DNA from: Holophagaceae bacterium
Lineage (GTDB): Bacteria; Acidobacteriota; Holophagae; Holophagales; Holophagaceae
DNA: 64,000 nt
NCBI GenBank assembly: GCA_013334395.1
Contig: JAAXXS010000001.1
Location: forward strand, 1 to 64,000
Direction of reading: 5' to 3'
Numbering within the stretch: the stretch's first letter is position 1; every line of letters starts with the position of its first letter. Shown in pieces: positions 56,142 through 64,000 of the stretch. Below the pieces are notes generated by a model. It was not told where the DNA came from. It ran no database searches and saw only the letters and a list, made by a program, of their open reading frames with translations. A program made the translations under genes and the position numbers.

Positions 56142-59100
56142 TTGATGATCATGCGCCTCCGTTCCGCCGTCGTCCTCTCCCGGACCCCCCTTGCCGGCAC
56201 CCTCCAGGTACTGGCGCCGCTGGCGCTTGTCCTCGCCGCTGGCAGCACGGGCTGCTTCCGGGCCACGGGGATCTCCCGGCCCGACGTGGTGGTGGAGGAG
56301 ATTGCGGCGACCGGAGGCGACCGGGTCTCGGGCCTGAAGGCCACCGCCGGCCCTGGGGACTATTATCTGGGCAATGATAGCGTCCACCTCGCCGTGGATG
56401 GCGCGGTCTACGGGGACCGCGAAGGCCAGCTGGGTTCGCCCTCGGGGGGCGCCATCCTGGATGTGGGCTCCATCGCTCTGGACCAGAGCTTCCACCGGGT
56501 TTCCATGCCCACCGACCTGGTGGAGCGGCTGGGTCTGGTGGCCAATCAGGATCCAGACCTGCCCGTGATCATCGATCGGTTCATTCCCTCCTCCAACAGC
56601 GCCTCGGTCTACCTTGAGATGCAGGGGGGATTGCTGGACACGAAGGGCAAGCTGGGCGCGGCCAAGGATGCCCAGGGCCGGGTCACGGGGGTCTCGCTGG
56701 TGCACCGGATCACCCTGAACAAGGCCGATGGCTTCTTCCTGCTGGAGACCACGCTGACCAATGGGAGCGGGGCGACCCTCCCGCTGCGCAATGTCGGGGA
56801 CTACCTCTCCCAGCGGGGAGGCGGCCTCCGCTTCGTGGTGCCTGCTGTCTCTACCTTCGCGGGCGCACCGCTCAGCACGTGGGGGGTCGAAATCCCGGGT
56901 TCGGACTTCTCCGCCCCGCTGACCACCAGCGTGGTCGCCCCCATGGTCGGCCTCATGGGCGCCGAGTCGGCCGACAACACCAGCGACTACCACGCTTCCC
57001 TGGGCATTCTCCCGCTGGATGTCGATGGCGTCCTGGTCGCCTCGGATCCGCAACAGGCTCTCACGGAAAACCGCCCTAAGTTCCCTGCTCGGCTCGTGGT
57101 GGGCAGCCCCGCGGTGGCCAACCTTGCGGCGGGCCAGTCGGTCAGCTACCGTCGCCGGCTCTACGTCGTCGGCGGGTCCAGCTACGTCGGCTCCCTGCCG
57201 GCCCAGACCACCACGGTCTTCACCCTGATGACCCAGGCCAGGGCCGGGTTCCGGACCGAGGATGTGGGGTATCTGGCCTACACCAGCTTCGGGACCGCGG
57301 TCCGTGGCGGCCCGCGCCAGGCGGAGTTCAAGTTCGAGCGCTACACCTACACCGGTAGCCAGGCCTTCAACCTGGCCGATCCGGCCAACCCGGCCAACCA
57401 GCCCGCCAACTGGCGCCTGGAGCGGGTGGAGTGGCGGGAACCTACCGACATCTCCGCCGGCATCTCCAGCATCGGGATGTTCCTTCCCGTCATCCCCGAT
57501 GGCACCAGTGGGCTTTCGCAGCGCTACCGGATCACGGCCCGAAACAGCCTCCAGCAGAGCAGCCCGCTCTATCTGGGAACGAACGCCCTGGATACCACCC
57601 GTCCCGCCCTGGCCACGCCGGTGACTCCATCCAAGACCCAGAACTGGTCGGTGCTTGAGCCCCTCAGCCCCGAGCGGGACGAGGTCCTGGACGCTTCGGG
57701 GAACATCCTCCGGCAGACCCAGACCGCCCACACCTTCTCGGCCCGGCAGTCCGGCACGCTGGAATTCGGGGGCATCAACCCGCTGCGGATCACCCTCCAG
57801 GGCGTGGGTGTCGCTGACCCAAGTTCCCAGCGCATCCGTCGGCTCGCCAGTGCCTACAACGAGATCTACAAGGGCAAGTTGCCCGTTGGAACGAACTACG
57901 GTTCCTACCAGTACACCGCAGGGAATCAGGTCTTTGGCACGGCCTTCGGGTCCACGGCAGCCTCCACGGTGATGTCCTTCCCTGCCGGGGACTACGTTGC
58001 CTATGCCACCCGGGGCCCCCTCTCCCACCTGGACTCCCTGCCGGTGAAGGCCTTCGACGGCCAGACCAACAACGTCCACGGCTTCGTGGTGACTCCGCCC
58101 ACCCTTCCCACGGGCTGGACCAGCTTCGATGTGCCGGGACCCACCCAGGTCACCACGGGCGGCTTCAACCCTGGTGAGTTGCTCAGCTCTGCTGTGGCCG
58201 AGGGCATTCAGGTCGTCACCCGCACCGAAGAAGACGCCCTGACCGATCCCACCGCCCTCCAGGTGGAGTTCCGTTCGGAGATCGACAACACGCTCCTGGT
58301 CAGCGATGTCCAGCGGGTGCCCATCGGCAGCGATCCCTTCGTGATCGGCGCCCGCAGCGCCTCCCTCAGCGATGGCTTCACCACCGCCCTCTTCACGCCC
58401 GCCCCCACCACCGATCGCAATGGCGGCGCGCGCCCCTCCAAGGGGTGGAACCTGGCCGACTTCATCACCCAGGCCGAAGGTGGCTACACCATCATCCACC
58501 GGCCGCGCGGCCCCGTCGGCCTGTTCACAGCTCGCGGCTTCAGCCGCACCGTGGCCCTGGGCACCGGGGTCAACGCCTGGTGGAACGCGACGGGTCCGGC
58601 CTCGCTCGGCAAGCGACTCGGGGACTTCGACGCCCTGGAGCTCCTGCGTGCCGAGGGCTTCGATCCCACCAACCCCACGGCCTGGGCGACTGAGTTCAAC
58701 GCGGTTCGCGATGACTGGTATGCCCTCCTCAACCAGCAGACGCCGACGGCCTTCACCAAGGGCCTGGGGCTCTCCTCGGCCCGCTACAGCCTGGACACGC
58801 CGGTGGGTCTCGCCAGGACCTACCTGAAGATCGGGACATCGACGCTCAGCCAAGGCTCCCTCACCCCGGTGCTCACGGCCCTCCGCAGCGGTGCTGCGGT
58901 GGCCTCCACGGGTCCCATGCTCGAGGTCTCGGTGAGCGGGGTTGGACCGGGTGGTCTGGTGGCGGGTCCCGTGGCCAGCGTGTCTGTGACGATCGCCCTC
59001 TACGCGCCAGACTGGGTGCCCGTGGACGAGGTCCGCGTGGTGGTGAATGGCTCGAGCACGCCCATCCCGGTGCCCCTTGGCAGCTTCACGGCCTCCGCGA

Positions 59101-59318
59101 CCGACTTCCGGCTCCGGACGGCCACGGTGACCGTCCCTCTGCCCGCGGGCAAGGATGCGTGGCTGGTGGTGGAAGCTGGCGTCCCTCGGAGCACCACGGG
59201 CGTCTACCGGGCCGGAACGCCCTGGAACAAGATCATGAAGGGCCTCTATCCCATCGCCGTGACCAACCCGATCTTCGTGGATGTCAGCGGTGGCGGCTAC
59301 ACCCCTCCAGGACTCTGA
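56142..59318 (+). CDS. Large lipoprotein resembling CehA/McbA PHP-domain metallohydrolases but without metal ligands
   Basis: Lipobox-like STGC; C-terminal architecture FDALELL...RTYLKIG...AALRSGAAVASTGP...TNPIFVDVSGGGYTPPG. Confidence 0.65.
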   Translation: MMIMRLRSAVVLSRTPLAGTLQVLAPLALVLAAGSTGCFRATGISRPDVVVEEIAATGGDRVSGLKATAGPGDYYLGNDSVHLAVDGAVYGDREGQLGSPSGGAILDVGSIALDQSFHRVSMPTDLVERLGLVANQDPDLPVIIDRFIPSSNSASVYLEMQGGLLDTKGKLGAAKDAQGRVTGVSLVHRITLNKADGFFLLETTLTNGSGATLPLRNVGDYLSQRGGGLRFVVPAVSTFAGAPLSTWGVEIPGSDFSAPLTTSVVAPMVGLMGAESADNTSDYHASLGILPLDVDGVLVASDPQQALTENRPKFPARLVVGSPAVANLAAGQSVSYRRRLYVVGGSSYVGSLPAQTTTVFTLMTQARAGFRTEDVGYLAYTSFGTAVRGGPRQAEFKFERYTYTGSQAFNLADPANPANQPANWRLERVEWREPTDISAGISSIGMFLPVIPDGTSGLSQRYRITARNSLQQSSPLYLGTNALDTTRPALATPVTPSKTQNWSVLEPLSPERDEVLDASGNILRQTQTAHTFSARQSGTLEFGGINPLRITLQGVGVADPSSQRIRRLASAYNEIYKGKLPVGTNYGSYQYTAGNQVFGTAFGSTAASTVMSFPAGDYVAYATRGPLSHLDSLPVKAFDGQTNNVHGFVVTPPTLPTGWTSFDVPGPTQVTTGGFNPGELLSSAVAEGIQVVTRTEEDALTDPTALQVEFRSEIDNTLLVSDVQRVPIGSDPFVIGARSASLSDGFTTALFTPAPTTDRNGGARPSKGWNLADFITQAEGGYTIIHRPRGPVGLFTARGFSRTVALGTGVNAWWNATGPASLGKRLGDFDALELLRAEGFDPTNPTAWATEFNAVRDDWYALLNQQTPTAFTKGLGLSSARYSLDTPVGLARTYLKIGTSTLSQGSLTPVLTALRSGAAVASTGPMLEVSVSGVGPGGLVAGPVASVSVTIALYAPDWVPVDEVRVVVNGSSTPIPVPLGSFTASATDFRLRTATVTVPLPAGKDAWLVVEAGVPRSTTGVYRAGTPWNKIMKGLYPIAVTNPIFVDVSGGGYTPPGL

Positions 59319-59334
59319 CCGGCAGGAGTGGCAC

Positions 59335-60696
59335 ATGGCGGACTGGCTTCCGGAACGACTCCCGGAAGATATCGATGCTGAGCGGTCGTTCCTGGCGACC
59401 TGCTGTGCCCCCGGTGCAGGCTTCATCGCCAGCGAGGCCGTATTCACTCTGACGGAAGAGGACTTCGTCCACCCTGCCCACCGGGCGGTCTTCCGGGCGC
59501 TGAAGACCCTGATCGAGGCCCAGGTCGAGGTGAACTCCCTCACCCTGAAGGACGCCCTGGATCAGGACGACAGCCTGAACAAGGTGGGCGGCTTCACGGG
59601 ACTCACCGACATCCTGATGGCCGAGGACGTGGAGCGGCCCCAGGTGCTGGCCGACGTGATCCGCCGCAAGGCCAAACTGCGCCGCCTGGTCCACCTCGGC
59701 GCCCAGCTGGTCAGGCAGGCCGCCGAGGAGGAGGAGGCGCCGGAAGTGCTCGTGGACCTCACGGCCCAGAGCCTGTTCCAGCTCGCGCAAGGGGACGCCA
59801 AGACCAAGGGCCTGCTGTCCATCCAGTCCGTCGCCGACGATGCCATGGTGCGCCTGGCCGACCGCATGGAAGGCCGCCTCTCCTCGGGCATCCGGGTGGG
59901 CTTCAGCCGCTTCGACGACCTGACCCAGGGCTTCCAGCCGGGCAACCTCATCGTCCTCGCGGCGCGGCCCGGCATCGGCAAGACCGCCCTGGCCCTGAAC
60001 TGGGTCCTCAACGCGGCCCGGGTGGGCGGCCACTGCGGAGCCTTCTTCAGCCTTGAGATGAGCCATGAGGAGGTCTTCATGCGCCTGCTAGCGGCGCAGA
60101 GCCAGACCAACATGAAGGACCTCCAGTCCGGCCGGGCCTCGGGTCAGATGGAGAAGGTCCTGGAGAGCCGCGATGCGCTGGTCCAGATGCCGCTCTACAT
60201 CTGCGACCAGGCCTCCATCACCGTGCCGCTCATCCAGAACATGATCGTGAAGCAGGGCAGCCAGAACAACCGCCGTGTGGAGTTCGTGATCGTGGACTAC
60301 CTGCAGCTCATCAGCAGCCCCGAGGGCAGCCGCGGGGCCAAGCAGAACGAGGCCGTCCGCATCGGCGAGATCAGCCGCGGTCTGAAGATCATGGCCAAGG
60401 ACTTCGGCATCCCCGTGGTGGTGCTCTCCCAGCTCAACCGCGAGGTGGAGCACCGCACCGGCGGCCGGCCCCAGCTGAGCGACCTGCGGGACTCGGGCGC
60501 CATCGAACAGGACGCGGACATGGTGGCCTTCATCCACCGGAAGATGATGCCGTCCGCCAACGAAGAGCCCGACAACACCGCCGAGCTGATCGTGGCCAAG
60601 CACCGCAACGGGCCAACTGGCCTCATCCAGCTGCACTTCACGGGTGAGCATGCGCTGTATCGCGAGCTGATCCGGGAGACCAGCAGCTTCGGGTGA
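59335..60696 (+). CDS. dnaB: Replicative DNA helicase DnaB
   Basis: LPEDIDAERSFLATCC, AARPGIGKTALALNWV, FFSLEMSHEEVFMRLLA, VDYLQLISSP, DLRDSGAIEQDADMVAFIHR. Confidence 0.96.
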   Translation: MADWLPERLPEDIDAERSFLATCCAPGAGFIASEAVFTLTEEDFVHPAHRAVFRALKTLIEAQVEVNSLTLKDALDQDDSLNKVGGFTGLTDILMAEDVERPQVLADVIRRKAKLRRLVHLGAQLVRQAAEEEEAPEVLVDLTAQSLFQLAQGDAKTKGLLSIQSVADDAMVRLADRMEGRLSSGIRVGFSRFDDLTQGFQPGNLIVLAARPGIGKTALALNWVLNAARVGGHCGAFFSLEMSHEEVFMRLLAAQSQTNMKDLQSGRASGQMEKVLESRDALVQMPLYICDQASITVPLIQNMIVKQGSQNNRRVEFVIVDYLQLISSPEGSRGAKQNEAVRIGEISRGLKIMAKDFGIPVVVLSQLNREVEHRTGGRPQLSDLRDSGAIEQDADMVAFIHRKMMPSANEEPDNTAELIVAKHRNGPTGLIQLHFTGEHALYRELIRETSSFG

Positions 60697-60708
60697 TGCG
60701 GCAGGAGC

Positions 60709-62034
60709 CTACTCCAGCCCGAAGGTGGAGTTCTCCAGCTCCTTTTTGACGAAGGCCATGAACAGGTCGCCGGTGGCGCCGTCGATGATGCGGTGGTCGA
60801 AGCCCAGGCTGCTGAACATCATCTGCCGGATGGCGATGAAGTCCGTGCCGTCGGGGCCGGTGACCACCACGGGGCGCTTCACGATGGCGCCCACGCCCTG
60901 GATGGCCACCTGGGGCTGGTTGATGATGGGCAGGCCGAAGGTGTCCCCGTAGACCCCGGGATTCGTGATGGTGAAGGTGCCGCCGCTGATCTCGTCGGGC
61001 TTGAGCTGCTTGGCGCGAGCGCGCTCGGCCAGGTCGTTGAGGCTGCGGGCCAGCCCGCCGAGGTTCATCATGTCCGCGTTGCGCACCACGGGCACGATGA
61101 GGCCCCAGTCCAGGCTCACGGCGATGCCGAGGTTGATGTCCTGCTTGTAGACGATGCTGTCGCCGTCCACGGAGGCGTTGACGACGGGATAGGCCCGCAG
61201 GGCCTTGCAGGCCGCCATCATCACGAAGGGCAGGAAGCTGAGCTTGGTGCCGAACTGGGCTTCGAAGGCCTGCTTGTGCTTGTTGCGCAGCTGCGCGACC
61301 CGGGTCATGTCGATCTCAAAGACCGTGTAGACATGAGCCGAGGTCCGGCGGCTGGCGACCATGCCGTCGGCGATGACCTTCCGCATGCGGCTCATGGGTT
61401 CCACCTTCACGCGCTCGCCGGGGGCGAAGGCGGGCAGGGCGGGGGCCGGTGGCACAGCCAAAGCGGGCAGCAGGCCCATGGTGGGTGCCGAGGGATCATG
61501 GACCGCCGGCAGGACCGGCGCGATGCCGGCCGGGGCTGGCGCCGCGGCGGGCGGATGGGCCAGGTGGGCCTCCAGGTCCTCCCGCGTAACGCGACCGGCC
61601 TGGCCAGTGCCCTGGAGCCGGCTGAGGTCGATACCGTGCTGGCGGGCCATCTCCCGCACCAGCGGGCTGCTCTTGGTGCGGAGCCGGTCCTCCAGGCTGT
61701 TCGCGTCCTCGATCCCCCCTGTCTGGGGAGCCGCGGCGGCAGCTGGGGCCACCGCTGGCGCGGTGGCCGGGGCGACGGCGCCCGCGGGCTTCTCGGAGGC
61801 GTCCCCGATGCGCGCCACCACGGTGCCCACGGGCACCGTGAGGTTTACGTCCACCAGGATCTCCAGCAGCGTGCCCGTGGCCGGGGCGGGGATCTCCGCG
61901 TCCACCTTGTCCGTGCTGATCTCGTAGAGGGTCTCGTCCTTCACGATCGCATCACCCGCCCGCTTGTGCCACTTGAGCACCGTGGCTTCAGCAATGCTCT
62001 CGCCCATCTGGGGCATGACGACGTCAAAGGCCAT
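60709..62034 (-). CDS. 2-oxo acid dehydrogenase E2 (dihydrolipoamide acyltransferase)
   Basis: Lipoyl domain ISTDKVDAEIPAPATG, Ala/Pro linker, PSBD, catalytic GFDHRIIDGATGDLFM. Confidence 0.94.
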   Translation of the reverse strand: MAFDVVMPQMGESIAEATVLKWHKRAGDAIVKDETLYEISTDKVDAEIPAPATGTLLEILVDVNLTVPVGTVVARIGDASEKPAGAVAPATAPAVAPAAAAAPQTGGIEDANSLEDRLRTKSSPLVREMARQHGIDLSRLQGTGQAGRVTREDLEAHLAHPPAAAPAPAGIAPVLPAVHDPSAPTMGLLPALAVPPAPALPAFAPGERVKVEPMSRMRKVIADGMVASRRTSAHVYTVFEIDMTRVAQLRNKHKQAFEAQFGTKLSFLPFVMMAACKALRAYPVVNASVDGDSIVYKQDINLGIAVSLDWGLIVPVVRNADMMNLGGLARSLNDLAERARAKQLKPDEISGGTFTITNPGVYGDTFGLPIINQPQVAIQGVGAIVKRPVVVTGPDGTDFIAIRQMMFSSLGFDHRIIDGATGDLFMAFVKKELENSTFGLE

Positions 62035-62043
62035 GGGGTGCTC

Positions 62044-63504
62044 CTAGGCAGGCAGGGGAGGGGTCTGGAGGTGGTGGGGGGTGAGGGACTGGAAGGCATG
62101 GGCCACCTCCAGCAGCTTGACATCCGAAAGGGCCGGCCCGATGAGTTGGATGCCGACGGGCAGCCCCGCGGTGAGGCCCGCGGGCATGGAAAGGCACGGC
62201 AACCCCGCCAGGGAGGCTGGGACGGTGTAGGCGTCCGCCAGATACATGGCCAGGGGATCGGTCGTGCAGGCCCCGAAGGGGAAGGCCACGCCGGGGCTGA
62301 CGGGGGTGGCGAGCAGGTCCACGGAGGCGAAGGCCTCGTCGAAGTCCCGGGCGATGAGGGTGCGGGCCTTGAGGGCCTTCAGGTAGAAAGCGTCGTAGTA
62401 GCCCTTGGACAGACAGAAGGTGCCAAGCAGGATCCGGCGCTTCACCTCGTCGCCCAGTCCGGCGTCCCGGGTTTCAGAGATCATGCCGGGCAGCGTCCCG
62501 GCCTGGACCCGGTGACCGAAGCGGACGCCGTCGAAGCGGCTCAGGTTGCTGGAGACCTCGCTGGTGCAGAGCAGGTAGTAGGTGTCGATGGCGTAGCGGG
62601 TGTGGGGCAGCCGGACCTCGCGGAGCTCGGCGCCCTGGTCGGCGAAGACCTGGAGGGCGGCCTCCAGGAGCCGCCGGGAGCCCGCCTCCAGGCCCTCGCC
62701 GAAGTAATCGGTGGGCACGCCGATGCGGAGGCCCTTGAGCGGCGCAGGACCGAGCGGAAACAGGCGCTCCCGGCCGGGGAGCTCCACCGAGGTGCTGTCG
62801 AGGGGGTCCCGACCGGCCATGGGCTGGAGGGCCAGAGCGATGTCGGCGGCGCTGGCGGCCACGGGGCCCACCTGGTCCAGGCTGGAGGCCATGGCCGTGA
62901 GCCCATAGCGGCTGAGGACGCCATAGGTGGGCTTGAGGGCGGTCACATTGCAGAAAGAGGCGGGCAGCCGGACGGAGCCGCCGGTGTCGCTGCCCAGGGC
63001 GAGGGGCGCGTAGCCCGCCGCCACCGCCACGATGGAGCCGCTGCTGCTGCCGCCGGGCACCCGGCGGGTGTCCCAGGGGTTGCGTGTCGGCCCAAAGGCG
63101 CTGTATTCGCCGCTGGAGCCCATGGCGAACTCGTCCATGTTCGCCTTGGCCACGGGCACCGCCCCGGCTGCCAGCAGGCGGCGCACCACCGTGGCGTCAT
63201 AGGGGGCTAGGTAGCCCTGGAGCACCCGGGAGCCGCAGGACATGGGCAGCCCGGTCCAGTTCAGGTTGTCCTTGAGGACCATGGGCAGGCCGAGGACCGG
63301 GGATCGCTCCCCGGCTCGCAGCCGACGATCCGCCTGACGGGCGAGCTCGAGGCTCAGGCCTTCCTGCCTGGAGAGGACGGCGTTCAGCTGGCCGTCCAGG
63401 CGGTCCATGCGCTCGAAGGAGGCCCGGACCAGGGCTTCGGAGGAGAGGTCGCCGGCATCCAGGCCTTCGCGCCAGTCCACCGCCATGCCCAACCCCATGC
63501 GCAC
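62044..63504 (-). CDS. gatA: Aspartyl/glutamyl-tRNA(Asn/Gln) amidotransferase subunit A
   Basis: Amidase signature GSSSGSIVAVAAGYAPLALGSDTGGSVRLPASF, VLKDNLNW; start may be a few codons internal. Confidence 0.92.
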   Translation of the reverse strand: MRMGLGMAVDWREGLDAGDLSSEALVRASFERMDRLDGQLNAVLSRQEGLSLELARQADRRLRAGERSPVLGLPMVLKDNLNWTGLPMSCGSRVLQGYLAPYDATVVRRLLAAGAVPVAKANMDEFAMGSSGEYSAFGPTRNPWDTRRVPGGSSSGSIVAVAAGYAPLALGSDTGGSVRLPASFCNVTALKPTYGVLSRYGLTAMASSLDQVGPVAASAADIALALQPMAGRDPLDSTSVELPGRERLFPLGPAPLKGLRIGVPTDYFGEGLEAGSRRLLEAALQVFADQGAELREVRLPHTRYAIDTYYLLCTSEVSSNLSRFDGVRFGHRVQAGTLPGMISETRDAGLGDEVKRRILLGTFCLSKGYYDAFYLKALKARTLIARDFDEAFASVDLLATPVSPGVAFPFGACTTDPLAMYLADAYTVPASLAGLPCLSMPAGLTAGLPVGIQLIGPALSDVKLLEVAHAFQSLTPHHLQTPPLPA

Positions 63505-63701
63505 TCCTCCAGCGCTTTCTACTGTGCCACTTCGACGGGATCCCTTCCAGCCCGGGGCCCGGGTTTCCCGGGGGGAGAGAAGGCCTACCCAAGGATGCGG
63601 CTCTACCCAGGGACTGAAAATGAGCTAAGATCCTCTGCTCAAGCCCCCTAATTTCCGTCTCCTGCCTAGAGCCGGTCTATTGGGGCGCATCATGGAATCC
63701 A

Positions 63702-64000
63702 ATGAACCCATTCAACGTCCTGGAAATCTCAGCTGATGCTTCGCCCGAGGACATCAAGGCCGCCTACCATCGGCTGGCCAAGCGGTGGCACCCGGACCGG
63801 TTCATGGGCGAGGAGAAGGCCGAGGCGGAGGCGCGGTTCCGGGAGCTGGCAGAGGCCTTCAGCATCCTGAAGGATCCGGCCCGGCGCCTCCTGCTCCAGC
63901 ATCAGCTGCCCAAGGCCCCGTCCAGCGGGGCCCCGGAACAGGAGTTGGCGCAGGAACGGACCCCGGAGGACTGGGCGGCCATGGCCAAAACGGCTTTCGA
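63702..64000 (+). CDS. J-domain (DnaJ-like) protein, truncated by window end
   Basis: MNPFNVLEISADASPEDIKAAYHRLAKRWHPDRF: HPD motif in J-domain context. Confidence 0.9.
   Translation, partial: MNPFNVLEISADASPEDIKAAYHRLAKRWHPDRFMGEEKAEAEARFRELAEAFSILKDPARRLLLQHQLPKAPSSGAPEQELAQERTPEDWAAMAKTAF

Noticed and set aside
55962-59543. 1193-aa minus-strand ORF
   Set aside because: Antisense to the large lipoprotein gene, which has signal peptide and family motifs; shadow composition rich in G/R/E/H
1-64000. CRISPR arrays, IS elements, rRNA and tRNA genes
   Set aside because: Read through intergenic gaps on both strands without finding spaced direct repeats, transposase motifs or cloverleaf/CCA-like sequences; a tRNAscan/Infernal run is needed to exclude them formally

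Overview
High-GC bacterial chromosome window with no plasmid, phage, IS, CRISPR, rRNA or tRNA signal that I could support. Gene content (futalosine-pathway MqnA, lipid A genes, an Acs-regulation acu cluster, many PAS kinases) fits a Gram-negative; an Acidobacteriota/Holophaga-Geothrix-like source is only a guess. Main blocks: surface-polysaccharide nucleotide-sugar genes (FnlA/CapE-like, PglF/WbpM-like); an OPA-family MFS transporter; hisC flanked by two paralogous small proteins; a HK-RR-hybrid HK cluster; slipin-NfeD; a trio of unknowns including a Cys-less DUF5131-like protein; a NarL-type two-component system followed by a kinase-less paralog of its own sensor; AcuC, AcuB and a Pat-like acetyltransferase divergent from an acyl-CoA synthetase; acyl-CoA dehydrogenase; porin; complete livKHMGF plus a CBS gene; peptide-use genes (POT-like, DPP-IV, PepQ); mqnA; tandem MGMT-like genes, the first with Cys changed to Ala; speD; rlmD-like; GAF-HD-GYP; fabZ-lpxA-era; carbonic anhydrase; a PlsC/pseudo-ACP/AMP-ligase fusion; thiolase; a large lipoprotein resembling a CehA/McbA PHP protein without its metal ligands; dnaB; E2; gatA; and a J-domain protein cut by the window end. 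The most interesting signals are several apparent pseudoenzyme or decoy proteins, some unannotated small proteins, and an orphan intrinsic terminator marking a possible sRNA. All family calls come from reading motifs by eye; no search was run.
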